From CAZVEV01 sp964625865 (GTDB lineage: Bacteria > Planctomycetota > Phycisphaerae > SM23-33): DNA of 56,444 nucleotides. Under the pieces are notes generated by a model that was given only the letters and a program-made list of their open reading frames with translations, had not been told where the DNA came from and did not search any database. The DNA lies in assembly GCA_964625865.1 (NCBI GenBank), contig CAZVEV010000004.1:1-56444 (forward strand), in the 5' to 3' direction. How positions within the stretch are numbered: the first letter of the stretch is position 1; every line of letters begins with the position of its first letter. The position numbers were made by a program, and so were the translations under genes. Positions 25,062 to 33,978 of this stretch are shown piece by piece.

Positions 25062-25715
25062 ATGCCCCGAGAATCGAAAGCCGCCCGTACCGCCCGCAGC
25101 GCGAAGATCTTCGCCGCCTTGCGAGAGACCTTCCCCGAGGCCACCTGCGCCCTGAGTCATCGCACGCCGATGCAACTGCTCGTGGCGACGATCCTGTCTG
25201 CCCAGTGCACCGATGTGCGAGTCAACGTCGTGACGAAGGACCTGTTCAAACGCTATCGCACGGTCAAGGCCTTCGCGGAGGTCTCGCAGGCCGAGTTGGA
25301 AAAGGCCATCCACTCGACGGGCTTCTTCCGCAACAAGGCCAGGAACATCCGCGGCGCGGCAGCCAAGATTCTCAGCGACTTCGGCGGCAAGGTGCCCGAG
25401 ACGATGGACGAGCTTCTCACGCTGCCCGGCGTGGCCCGCAAGACGGCCAACTGCGTGTTGGGCAATGCGTTCGGCAAGAACGAGGGCGTCGTGGTCGACA
25501 CGCACGTCAAGCGCCTGGCCGGCCGCCTGGGCCTCTCGAAACAGAAGACCCCCGAGAAGATCGAACGCGACCTGATGCCCCTGTTCCCCCAGGACGACTG
25601 GGCGCTGCTGTCCCACCTCCTGATCTTCCACGGCCGCTCCTTCTGCCCCGCCCGCAAACCCAACTGCCCCGACTGCCCCCTCAACGACCTGTGCCCCTCC
25701 GCGGGGAAGGTGTGA
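25062..25715 (+). CDS. nth: Endonuclease III
   Basis: 217 residues, the normal length. The helix-hairpin-helix LPGVARKTANCVLG contains the catalytic lysine, and VDTHVKRLAGRLG contains the catalytic aspartate. The C-terminal [4Fe-4S] loop CPARKPNCPDCPLNDLC has the exact Cx6Cx2Cx5C spacing. It removes oxidised pyrimidines and nicks the abasic site in base-excision repair. The start is 15 bp after the family-A repeat, with only a weak ribosome site. Confidence 0.95.
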   Translation: MPRESKAARTARSAKIFAALRETFPEATCALSHRTPMQLLVATILSAQCTDVRVNVVTKDLFKRYRTVKAFAEVSQAELEKAIHSTGFFRNKARNIRGAAAKILSDFGGKVPETMDELLTLPGVARKTANCVLGNAFGKNEGVVVDTHVKRLAGRLGLSKQKTPEKIERDLMPLFPQDDWALLSHLLIFHGRSFCPARKPNCPDCPLNDLCPSAGKV

Positions 25716-25955
25716 TTCGGATTCCAATCGCATAGTCAGACTTGGCGCAGTCTCGTCGCCCTACAGTACGCTGCGCATGGGACACACCGTTCGGTATCGC
25801 GCATCGTTTAGCGGTGGATAGGAAGATAGACCGTTTTTGTGCGGACCTACATAAGGCGGAGGGCCCCGAAAACGGGGGGNNNNNNNNNNCCCCGCCCACC
25901 AGCCTCCCTCCCCCCCCCCCCGCTAAACGTGGAGGGTGCGACGTACCTTCAACCT
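25716..25955. other. Intergenic region with a 10-N assembly gap and repeat fragments
   Basis: Bases 25880-25889 are N. The gap is flanked by G-rich and C-rich runs, probably a sequencing problem. GTTTAGCGGTGGATAGG near 25806 resembles the family-C repeat, and TTCAACCTCTAACCTTCAAC near 25949 is a heptamer-type repeat. Confidence 0.8.
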
Positions 25956-27383
25956 CTAACCTTCAACCTTTCCCCGAATGAACTCGCGGACGGCGTCGGG
26001 GTCGTTGGGGAGGTCCTTGCAGCGGACCGGCAGGTCGGCGAGGGCGTCGACGTCGGGGTGGTGGGCGCCGGGGAGGTCGTCGCCGGTCGCTTCGATGATC
26101 GCGTCGGGGAATTTCGACGGGTGGGCGGTCGAGATGCAGATGGTCGGTTCGGACGCGCTCGCACCAGCCCCGGCCGGGGCAACGGCGGTGGGGACGAGGG
26201 AGTCCACTACCGAAACGCCGCACGACGTGTGCGGGTCGATCACGTAGCCGTAGCGCTCGTAGCATCGGCGGATGGCGGCAAGGATGTCGGATCGCGCGGC
26301 GGGGGCGGCTTCGAACAGCGGGTCGACCTGCCCGGGCAGATCGGGGTCGATTCGCAGCATGCCGTCGCGGGAGAACCGGCCCATCAGGTCGGAAAGGCGT
26401 TCGGCGTCGCAGCCGACCTTGTGATAGAGATACCGCTCGAAGTTGCTGGCGACCTGGATATCCATCGCGGGGGCGAGCGTCTGGTGGACGGACCCGATGG
26501 AGTACTCGCCGCTGTTGAAGAACCGCGCGAGGATGTCATTTTCGTTGGTGGCGAGCACGAGTTGCGAGATCGGCGCGCCCATCTGGACGGCGTACCAGCC
26601 GGCAAGGATGTTGCCGAAGTTGCCCGTCGGCACGCAGACGCGAACCGTCGCCGCCCCGGTCTGCTCCGTGACGGCCAGGCTGGACGAGAAGTAGTAGACG
26701 ATCTGCGCCATCACGCGGGCCCAGTTGACCGAGTTGACCGCGCCGAGGGACATCTCGCGCTTGAACTCCAGGTCGCCGGCCAGCGTCTTCATGATCCGCT
26801 GACAGTCGTCGAAGCTGCCCGCCAGGGCGATGTTGTGCACGTTGTCGTCCAGGACGCTGGTCATCTGGCGTTCCTGGATGGGCGAGACCCGCCCGGCTGG
26901 GTGCATCACGAAGATGTTGATCCCCGCCCGCCCGCGGACGCCGCAGATCGCCGCGCTGCCCGTATCGCCGCTGGTGGCGGCCAGGATGTTCAGCCGCCCG
27001 CCGCGAGCGGCCAGCACGTACTCGAAGAGATTGCCCAGCATCTGCAGGGCCACGTCCTTGAACGACAGCGTCGGCCCGTGCCACAGTTCCAGCACGTGCA
27101 GGTCGCCCACGCGCGAGATCGGCGCGACCCCGCCGTCGAACGTTTCGCGGTAGGCCCGCTCGACCAGTCCGGCCAGGTCGTCTTCGGGGATGTCCGTGGC
27201 GAACAGGCGCATCACCTCGAAGGCCAGTTCCACGTATGACAGCCCGCGCCAGTCGTCGAGGCGGCCGCGCACGTCGGGTATCTCGTTCGGTACGAGCAGC
27301 CCGCCGTCGTCGGCCAGGCCCATCATCACGGCGTCCTGGAAGTCAACCGCGTCAATCTGTCCGCGGGTGGATACGTACTTCAT
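25956..27383 (-). CDS. thrC: Threonine synthase
   Basis: 475 residues from the ATG at 27383 (MKYVSTRGQ), with GAGGA 8 nt upstream. The pyridoxal-phosphate lysine lies in HGPTLSFKDVALQMLGN. The phosphate-binding part includes ATSGDTGSAAI, and CVPTGNFGNILAGWYA marks the fold-type II enzyme of the long bacterial/fungal class. It converts O-phosphohomoserine to threonine, the last step of the pathway. No hom or thrB lies next to it. Confidence 0.95.
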   Translation of the reverse strand: MKYVSTRGQIDAVDFQDAVMMGLADDGGLLVPNEIPDVRGRLDDWRGLSYVELAFEVMRLFATDIPEDDLAGLVERAYRETFDGGVAPISRVGDLHVLELWHGPTLSFKDVALQMLGNLFEYVLAARGGRLNILAATSGDTGSAAICGVRGRAGINIFVMHPAGRVSPIQERQMTSVLDDNVHNIALAGSFDDCQRIMKTLAGDLEFKREMSLGAVNSVNWARVMAQIVYYFSSSLAVTEQTGAATVRVCVPTGNFGNILAGWYAVQMGAPISQLVLATNENDILARFFNSGEYSIGSVHQTLAPAMDIQVASNFERYLYHKVGCDAERLSDLMGRFSRDGMLRIDPDLPGQVDPLFEAAPAARSDILAAIRRCYERYGYVIDPHTSCGVSVVDSLVPTAVAPAGAGASASEPTICISTAHPSKFPDAIIEATGDDLPGAHHPDVDALADLPVRCKDLPNDPDAVREFIRGKVEG

Positions 27384-27433
27384 TGCGTTGTCCTCTGTCG
27401 GTCCGCCGCGTTGCGGCGGAAACGTCGATCTCA

Positions 27434-27534
27434 CGATCGACCGTTAAACGATGCGTGCGAACGATCTGCCGCAACGGGTGCGATCCCCACGCTGTCTTTT
27501 TGCTCGCGTTTAGCGGCGGATCGTCAGATCCGCG
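27434..27534. repeat. Palindromic repeat, family C copy
   Basis: CGATCGACCGTTAAACGATG (27434-27453) and GCGTTTAGCGGCGGATCGTC (27506-27525) are near mirror images around a T-rich centre. The ends match the 37847-37914 repeat. Confidence 0.7.
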
Positions 27535-27549
27535 TCTTGTTGTTGTCGC

Positions 27550-28449
27550 CTAGCGCCCTTCCTCGCGCTGTCTCTTCGTCGCCTCCTGGAGCGTTCGCTT
27601 TTCTTTTGCGGTCAGGCTGTTGATGCCGTGGTCGTGGACCTTGTCCAGGATCCGGTCGACCTCCCGCTGCTCAGCCGCCTCGCGCTCGATCTTACGCTGC
27701 CACGCGCCCTGCTGATGCCTGGTGCGTGCGTCGGCCGTGGCGCGTCGGAGCTTCGGCAGGCCCCAGATCCAGACCGCCGCGGTCACCGCCCCGCCGAGGT
27801 GTGCCACGTCCGACCAGAACCGCGGACCGTATATCCCCTTGCTCACCGAGCTGAGAATCACCAGGGCCATCCCGGCGAAGATAATCAGGGCGGCCATCCG
27901 TATCGGCACGGGGAACAGGAAGAAGATCAGCTTGAAGTGCGGAAACAGGACCGCGCAGGCCAGGACGATGCCGTAAACGCCTCCCGAGGCGCCGACGATC
28001 GGCACGTCGCCGCCCATGCCCACGAGATGGCCGATCACCACGTACGCCATCCCCGCCACCACGCCGCAGATCAGGTAGAACCGCAGGAAGGGCTTCGACC
28101 CCCAGCGCTGTTCCAGCGGCGTGCCGAGCATGTACAGCCCCAGCATGTTCAGCGCGATGTGCAGGATATCGTTCGTGCTGTGCAGGAACTGGAACGTCAC
28201 GTATCGCCAGACCTGCCAGAATGCCCCCGGCGTGGCGCCGAAGTAGGCGCTGATCACGCCGTACGGATAGCCCGCCCTCGGGTTATCCAGGACGATCTGG
28301 AGCACGAAGATCACGGCGTTGATGATCAGCAGGGTCTTTACGATCCGCCCGGCGCGCGGCATGCCGACCATGAGCCCGCGGCCCCGGGTCGGCGCACCAT
28401 AGTCGCCTCCCGGTCCGCCGTCCATGTATGGTCTGTCGTGCAGCCCCAT
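27550..28449 (-). CDS. Rhomboid family intramembrane serine protease
   Basis: 299 residues with six or seven transmembrane helices. The catalytic serine lies in GASGGVYG and the catalytic histidine in DVAHLGGAV. HALNMLGLYMLG-type residues (HIALNMLGLYMLGTPLE) and the first-loop WRYVTFQFLH segment are also typical. The N-terminus is a short glycine-rich cytoplasmic tail, and the C-terminus carries a charged coiled coil (EREAAEQREVDRILDKV) found in planctomycete and Bacteroidetes rhomboids. It cleaves transmembrane segments of unknown partners. Confidence 0.9.
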   Translation of the reverse strand: MGLHDRPYMDGGPGGDYGAPTRGRGLMVGMPRAGRIVKTLLIINAVIFVLQIVLDNPRAGYPYGVISAYFGATPGAFWQVWRYVTFQFLHSTNDILHIALNMLGLYMLGTPLEQRWGSKPFLRFYLICGVVAGMAYVVIGHLVGMGGDVPIVGASGGVYGIVLACAVLFPHFKLIFFLFPVPIRMAALIIFAGMALVILSSVSKGIYGPRFWSDVAHLGGAVTAAVWIWGLPKLRRATADARTRHQQGAWQRKIEREAAEQREVDRILDKVHDHGINSLTAKEKRTLQEATKRQREEGR

Positions 28450-28713
28450 CTGCGTTTCCTTGCTCGCTCAGTGTTTCGCCGGTCTGGCCGGCCCGCCCTC
28501 GTGGTCTGCGCGCTCGGTACTTACTTCGACCGATCTCTCCCCGTACCGTTCACTATTTCGCCGGATTCTCGATCCGCTCGCCGGTCCGACCGATTATAGG
28601 ACGCTGCGCCGGCGCGAGCAATGCGGAGGGGGATTGGGGGATGGTGGGTGGAGACAAGGGCGCGGCGACGATGTGCGCGTTCTGCACGGAAACGGAGTGC
28701 AACATACCCGACT

Positions 28714-28853
28714 CCCGACGGGTAACTCATCCGAACGGCGCGCGAAACCGCAAGCGGTTTTCATGGTGCGCGATCGTCCCGCGACAGGGATTCCTATTCC
28801 GGACGATACATTCCGCGCTTCGCGCATCAGGTAACCGCTTGCGGTTTCGCGCG
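28714..28853. repeat. Composite palindromic repeat, family B
   Basis: The element opens with CGACGGGTAACTCATCCGAAC. It holds CGCGAAACCGCAAGCGGTTT (28741-28760) and ends with GGTAACCGCTTGCGGTTTCG (28830-28849), so the two arms are inverted copies of each other. The same end sequence recurs at 38021-38045, and the opening recurs near 37733. Confidence 0.75.
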
Positions 28854-28962
28854 TGGTTCGAAGACGCTGACCCCGACCGAATCGCACACGTTGCGCTCCG
28901 TTCCCCCGCGGTGTCGCCTTGTCACGTCCTTTCCCCCGCACCCGACGTCTCGTCGTTTTGCC

Positions 28963-28990
28963 TTGTTCACGGGGGCGAGGGGGCTAAGAT
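28963..28990 (+). promoter_or_regulatory. Promoter of dxr
   Basis: TTGTTC (28963-28968), a 16-bp spacer and TAAGAT (28985-28990). The start codon at 29005 lies 14 bases after the -10 box, so the leader would be only about 5-8 nt. Confidence 0.45.
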
Positions 28991-29004
28991 GGTCGGACGG
29001 TGAT

Positions 29005-30180
29005 ATGTCGGAGCATGACACGATGACGCCGCGGCGCGTGGCGATCCTGGGTTCGACCGGGAGTATCGGGCGACAGACGCTGGAGGTCATTGCCTCTCAG
29101 CGCGACCTGAGCGTTTGCGCGCTGGCGGCGGGAAGCGGGTGGCGGCTTCTGGCCCGGCAGGCCGAGCAGTTCGGCCCCGAGGCGGTGGCGCTGGCGGACG
29201 AGGACGCCGCCGAACGCGTGCTGTCGGAACTGCCCGACGGGGTGGATCTGCTCGGCGGGCCCGAGGCGATGAGCGAGCTTGTCCGTGCGGTGCGCCCCGA
29301 TATCGTGCTGTCCGGCGTGGTGGGCGCCGCGGGGCTGGGGCCCACGCTGGCGGCTATCGAGTGCGGGGCGGCCCTGGCGATAGCGAACAAGGAGACGCTG
29401 GTGATGGCCGGCGCCATCGTCATGCCCGCCGCGCGGGCTGCCGGCGTGCCCGTCCTGCCGGTCGACAGCGAGCATTCGGCCATCTTCCAGTGCCTCGCCT
29501 CCGGTCGCCGGTCCGAGGTCAGTCGCGTGGTGATAACCGCCTCCGGCGGGGCCCTGCGCGACTGGGACGAGCAGGCGGCCGCCGAAGCGACCGTCGACGA
29601 CGCCCTGAACCACCCGACCTGGGCGATGGGCCCCAAGATCACCATCGATTCGGCCACGTTGATCAACAAGGCCCTTGAGATCGTCGAGGCTCACTGGCTG
29701 TTCGACCTTCCCGCCGAGCAGATCGACGTGGTGATCCACCCCGAGTCGATCGTGCATTCCTACGTGGAGTACTGTGACGGGTCGGTCATCGCCCAAATGG
29801 GCCTGCCGGACATGACCACGCCGATCGCCTACGCCCTGAGCCACCCCGCCCGGGCGGCCCGCGAGGTGGCGCCGCTGGACCTGGCGGCGGTGGGGGCCCT
29901 TACGTTCAGCCGCCCCGAAGGACGGTTTGCGCGGGCGGTGGAACTGGGCTTCGAGGCGATTCGTCGGGGCGGGGCGGCAGGCGCCGTCTTGAACAGTGCC
30001 AACGAAGCTGCCGTGCAGGCCTTCATCGACGGGAAGATTGTCTTTGGACAGATCGTTCCGATAGTCGAAGAAACTTTGAACCGCGCCGAGCCGATAAAGG
30101 AAGTAACGCTTGAAGGGCTGCTTTTCGCTGACGCGTGGGCGCGGCAGGAAGTGGCCCTGGCTGTTGCGGGCCTGACGTAA
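29005..30180 (+). CDS. dxr: 1-deoxy-D-xylulose-5-phosphate reductoisomerase
   Basis: 391 residues from the ATG at 29005. The NADPH-binding opening is VAILGSTGSIGRQTLEVI. The substrate/metal motifs ALANKETL-type (AIANKETLVMAG), PVDSEHSAIFQCL and ITASGGALRDW follow, with HPTWAMGPKITIDSATL and NKALEIVEAHWLFD near the middle. It converts DXP to MEP in the non-mevalonate isoprenoid pathway. rseP follows 49 bp downstream on the same strand; the dxr-rseP adjacency is widely conserved (often with cdsA, absent here). Confidence 0.96.
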   Translation: MSEHDTMTPRRVAILGSTGSIGRQTLEVIASQRDLSVCALAAGSGWRLLARQAEQFGPEAVALADEDAAERVLSELPDGVDLLGGPEAMSELVRAVRPDIVLSGVVGAAGLGPTLAAIECGAALAIANKETLVMAGAIVMPAARAAGVPVLPVDSEHSAIFQCLASGRRSEVSRVVITASGGALRDWDEQAAAEATVDDALNHPTWAMGPKITIDSATLINKALEIVEAHWLFDLPAEQIDVVIHPESIVHSYVEYCDGSVIAQMGLPDMTTPIAYALSHPARAAREVAPLDLAAVGALTFSRPEGRFARAVELGFEAIRRGGAAGAVLNSANEAAVQAFIDGKIVFGQIVPIVEETLNRAEPIKEVTLEGLLFADAWARQEVALAVAGLT

Positions 30181-30229
30181 GACGCCCCGGGGTCCGGCCC
30201 ACCCAACCACCCGAAACGAAAGCACACTG

Positions 30230-32326
30230 ATGACAATACTCGCGGACATTACAACCCTTTGGTTTGACTACGTTTGGCCGATCTTCCTGCTGGTCTTCGG
30301 ATTCGGGATGGTGGTGTTCATTCACGAACTGGGCCACTTCCTGGCCGCCAAGTCGGTTGGCGTGCGGGTCGACCGCTTCGCACTGGGCTTCGGGCCGAGG
30401 TTGTTCGGGATCAAGAGGGGCGAGACGGATTACTGCGTAAACCTCCTTCCGCTCGGCGGATACGTCAAGATGCTCGGGCAGGAGGATGCCGCGCCCATCG
30501 AAGAGGGCGGCGAGGCGACCAAGGACCCGCGATCGTTTCTGAACAAGCCCATCTGGGCGCGGATGGTGATCGTGTCGGCCGGCGTGGTGATGAACCTGAT
30601 CTTCGCCGCCGTCCTGTTCGTGGTGGTGTGCATGGCGGGCATCTCGTTTACCGCGCCGATCGTGGGGGGCACGGTCGAGGGCTACCCGGCAGCCGAGGTC
30701 GTCACGTCGTTCGGGACACCCGCGTCACAGCCGACCACGGCGCCAGCCGCTGTCGGCGACCGCAAAGTCGGCCTCAAGCCCGGCGATAAGATCCTGTCGG
30801 TCGGTGGCAAGGACACGCCGATCTTCGACAAGATCGGCCTGACCGCTGCCCTGGCCGATCGCGGCGAGAGGTTCCTTACGGTCTTTGAGCGCGACGGGAA
30901 GACCGGCACGTGCGAGTTGACGGTGAAGATGGGCCCGCAGGGGCGGCTTATCTTCGGCATCGAGCCGCCGCGGAGCCTCGTGGTGGGCCTGCCCGTCGAG
31001 GAGCGCATCGAAACGGACTTCGTCCCCGGCGACCGCGTGACAGCCGTCGACGGACGCCCCATCGAGAACCACTGGGACATCGAGCCGGTCAGGAAGGCAC
31101 TGACGGGCAAGACGGTGACCGTGACCGTGCAGCGGAACGGCGAGACGGTGGATATTCCCGTCGTTCCCCTGCCGCGCCTGAGCGGTCCGCGGATCCTGTT
31201 CCGCAAGCCCACCGGCGAGCCGATCCACTACAAGACCGCCGTCTGGTCCGAGGAGGGGACGTCCATCGAGGTCACGCTGCTCGACGGGACGACCGAAACG
31301 CTGGCCGCTGAAGCCGCTGACGTGGGCTCGGCGAACATCCTGGACGTATACGGCCTGATCCCCCGCCTGACCGTTGCCGGCGTGACCGAGGGCTCGCGGG
31401 CCGACGAGGCCGGCCTCGAACCGGGCGACATCATCATCGACTACGCCGACAAGACCACCCCCACTCTGCTGAAGCTGCGCGAGATGAACGAGCACTTCGC
31501 GGGCAAGGGCACGAACATCACGGTGATTCGCGACGGCAAGACGCTCGAGCCGATGCGCGTCGTGCCCAAGGACCGCAACGGGCATTTCCAGATCGGCATC
31601 ATGCCCGGCGTGGACGTGATCCATCCGGTCGTCGGCGCCGTGCGGACCGGCTCGCTGGCCGCCAAGGCCGGTCTGATCCGCGGCGACGTGATCACCGCGA
31701 TCAACGACGTCAAGGTCACCGGTTGGAACGACATCGTCGCCCAGCGCCTGGCCTGCACCGGCGGCCAGGTCGCCATCGCCTACACCCGCGGTCAGATTTC
31801 CGGCCGGACCGTCATCCCCGATGCCGGCCAGGCCGTCTTCACCCCCAGCGACTATCGGTTCGACCTGTTCCGCGGGCGGGCCGGCTTCGAGATGCTGATG
31901 GGGCCCGAGGTCAAGACGAGCAATCCGCTGACGGCCATCGTCTGGGGGTTGCGCCAGACCAGGGACATGCTCGTGATGAACTACGCCACCATCCGCTCGC
32001 TGGCCAACCGGACCGTCAGCCCCGGCGAGGTCCGTGGACCGGTGGGCATCTTCGAGATGGGCATCCAGATCGGACGGCGCGGGCTGGTCAAGATGATCTA
32101 CTTCCTGGCGATGATCTCGGTCTGCCTGGCCGTCTTCAACTTCCTGCCCCTGCCCCTGGTCGACGGCGGGCTGGCGGTGATCCTGATCATCGAGAAGATC
32201 CGCGGCAGGCCCCTGTCGGTCAAGGTGATGAACATCATCCAGATGGCCGGACTGGTGATGATTCTGGGCATCTTCGTTGCCGTGACCTGGAACGACATCA
32301 CCCGGATCATCGATAACATGTGGTAG
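30230..32326 (+). CDS. rseP: RIP metalloprotease RseP (site-2 protease) with four PDZ-like domains
   Basis: 698 residues, clearly longer than the usual 420-450. The zinc motif is IHELGHFLAAKSVGV (HELGH near 33-37), with the partner FALGFGPRLFG. The third ligand region is NFLPLPLVDGGLAV near the C-terminus. Between the second and later transmembrane helices four PDZ-like units can be read, near residues 175, 255, 380 and 460 (e.g. AGLEPGDIIIDYADKTTP, AGLIRGDVITAINDVKV). It cleaves membrane anti-sigma factors after a first cut. Extra PDZ domains may widen substrate gating. No good ribosome site precedes the ATG. Confidence 0.93.
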   Translation: MTILADITTLWFDYVWPIFLLVFGFGMVVFIHELGHFLAAKSVGVRVDRFALGFGPRLFGIKRGETDYCVNLLPLGGYVKMLGQEDAAPIEEGGEATKDPRSFLNKPIWARMVIVSAGVVMNLIFAAVLFVVVCMAGISFTAPIVGGTVEGYPAAEVVTSFGTPASQPTTAPAAVGDRKVGLKPGDKILSVGGKDTPIFDKIGLTAALADRGERFLTVFERDGKTGTCELTVKMGPQGRLIFGIEPPRSLVVGLPVEERIETDFVPGDRVTAVDGRPIENHWDIEPVRKALTGKTVTVTVQRNGETVDIPVVPLPRLSGPRILFRKPTGEPIHYKTAVWSEEGTSIEVTLLDGTTETLAAEAADVGSANILDVYGLIPRLTVAGVTEGSRADEAGLEPGDIIIDYADKTTPTLLKLREMNEHFAGKGTNITVIRDGKTLEPMRVVPKDRNGHFQIGIMPGVDVIHPVVGAVRTGSLAAKAGLIRGDVITAINDVKVTGWNDIVAQRLACTGGQVAIAYTRGQISGRTVIPDAGQAVFTPSDYRFDLFRGRAGFEMLMGPEVKTSNPLTAIVWGLRQTRDMLVMNYATIRSLANRTVSPGEVRGPVGIFEMGIQIGRRGLVKMIYFLAMISVCLAVFNFLPLPLVDGGLAVILIIEKIRGRPLSVKVMNIIQMAGLVMILGIFVAVTWNDITRIIDNMW

Positions 32327-32479
32327 CGGGGCGCATCGTACATCGCCCTGTTTTCCGCCGCGGGGCGCTGGGACGGTTGATATCGGTCACGATCTGCCGT
32401 AAAATAACATGTTCACCGCCCCGGCGAGGGGTGGATATGCGCACCTGACGGCCGCGCTTGCGGTCGCGAATCGGAAAGA

Positions 32480-33814
32480 GTGATTTTGACGCAACCCAAT
32501 ATGACATACGAACTTCAGAACGTTGCCGAACCGAACCTGTTCCGCGAGATGTATCCCTACCACGACTTGCCTCGCGTGATCTTCGACGGGCTGACGGTCC
32601 CCGAGGCCCTGGGCGAGTTCTGGATAACCGACACGACCTTCCGCGACGGCCAGCAGGCCCGCCCGCCGTATACCGTCCAGCAGATCGTGGACCTCTACAC
32701 GCTGCTGAACCGCCTGGACGGCGGGTCGGGGCTGATCCGTGCCAGCGAGTTCTTCCTCTACTCGAAGAAGGACAGGCAGGCCGTCGAGAAATGCCTCGAA
32801 CTCGGCTTCGAGTATCCGAAGATCACCGGCTGGATCCTCGCCCGCAAGCAGGACTTCAAGCTGGTCAAGAACGCGGGGCTGGCCGAGACGGGCATCCTGA
32901 CCAGTTGCAGCGACTACCACATCTTCCTGAAGCTCAACAAGACGCGCAAGCAGGCGATGGAGATGTACCTGTCGGTGGTTCGGGCGGCCCTCGACGCCGG
33001 CGTGATCCCGCGGTGCCACTTCGAGGACATCACGCGCGCGGACTTCGGCGGGTTCGTGATTCCGCTGGCGATCGAGCTGATGAAGCTGCGGGCCGAGTCG
33101 GGCATGGACGTCAAGATCCGCCTGTGCGACACGATGGGCTTTGCCGTCCCCTGGGCCACCGCCGCCCTCCCGCGGTCGGTACCCAAGATCGTCCACGCGA
33201 TGATCCACGACGCCGGCGTGCCGGGGGAACTGCTCGAATGGCACGGGCATAACGATTTCCACAAGGTGCTGATCAACCCCGCCACGGCGTGGCTGTACGG
33301 CTGTGCGGCGTGCAACGGGAGCCTGCTGGGCATCGGCGAGCGGACGGGCAATACGCCGGTCGAGGGCATGGTGATCGAGGCGGCGCAGTTGCGCGGCATG
33401 GACGAGCGGGTCCGGTACGACGTGATTACGGAGATCGGGCGGTACTATCGCAAGGAAATCGGCGTGGCGATCCCGCACAACTTCCCGCTGGTCGGCAGCG
33501 ACTTCAACACCACGCGTGCGGGCATCCACACCGACGGGCTGATCAAGAGCGAAGAGATCTACACGGCCTTCGATACGCGGAAGATCCTCAAGCGGCCGAT
33601 CGGCGTGGTGATAACCGACAAGTGCGGCGCCGCGGGGATCAAGCACTGGCTCGATACGCACTACGGGCTCGACGTGGCGAAGGACGATCCGCGTCTGACG
33701 GTGATTCTCGATCGCGTCTCGGCCGAGTACGAAGCCGGACGGACCACCGCGATCAGCGACGAGGAAATGCGGACCTGGCACGACGAGGCGTTCGGCGCCG
33801 AGGGCGATGCGTAA
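32480..33814 (+). CDS. LeuA/homocitrate-synthase family acyltransferase, possibly Re-citrate synthase-like
   Basis: 444 residues, DRE-TIM metallolyase fold. WITDTTFRDGQQARPPYT carries the catalytic Arg-Asp pair, and EWHGHNDFHKVLIN carries the metal-binding HxH (HGHND). GERTGNTPVEGM is the usual GxGERxGN glycine loop. The N-terminus (PNLFREMYPYHDLPRV) and the lack of a C-terminal leucine-regulatory domain separate it from classical LeuA. This subgroup is often annotated as isopropylmalate or homocitrate synthase and may relate to the Re-citrate synthases of anaerobes. The specific acceptor 2-oxoacid is not determined. Start GTG with GGAAAGA upstream; the ATG at 32501 is an alternative. Confidence 0.7.
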   Translation: MILTQPNMTYELQNVAEPNLFREMYPYHDLPRVIFDGLTVPEALGEFWITDTTFRDGQQARPPYTVQQIVDLYTLLNRLDGGSGLIRASEFFLYSKKDRQAVEKCLELGFEYPKITGWILARKQDFKLVKNAGLAETGILTSCSDYHIFLKLNKTRKQAMEMYLSVVRAALDAGVIPRCHFEDITRADFGGFVIPLAIELMKLRAESGMDVKIRLCDTMGFAVPWATAALPRSVPKIVHAMIHDAGVPGELLEWHGHNDFHKVLINPATAWLYGCAACNGSLLGIGERTGNTPVEGMVIEAAQLRGMDERVRYDVITEIGRYYRKEIGVAIPHNFPLVGSDFNTTRAGIHTDGLIKSEEIYTAFDTRKILKRPIGVVITDKCGAAGIKHWLDTHYGLDVAKDDPRLTVILDRVSAEYEAGRTTAISDEEMRTWHDEAFGAEGDA

Positions 33815-33818
33815 GCGG

Positions 33819-33840
33819 GTAGGGCGTGCAACGGAGCGTG
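33819..33840. repeat. Truncated family-A palindromic repeat
   Basis: GTAGGGCGTGCAACGGAGCG matches the opening of the family-A unit, but the mirror half is missing. Confidence 0.55.
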
Positions 33841-33978
33841 CCTGTCCGGTTAGGGCGAAAAAAAGGTCCTCGAACTGTCGCGCCGGGCTGATCTTGTGCG
33901 TTTAACATATGGACGCGCTGTATAATGGTCGATTCCATATAATAGACGTGCGGGGGTCGTGCGGAAGGACGGCAGGAC

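Larger units (their letters stand above)
28450..29004. other. Intergenic region with family-B repeat and the dxr promoter
   Basis: About 555 bp between the rhomboid start and dxr. The middle (about 28714-28853) is a repeat element; the end is the promoter listed separately. No credible gene was seen. Confidence 0.6.

Noticed and set aside
25909..25920. CCTCCCTCC near the N gap as a further C-rich RNA loop
   Set aside because: No flanking stem, promoter or terminator; it is a C-run beside an assembly gap.
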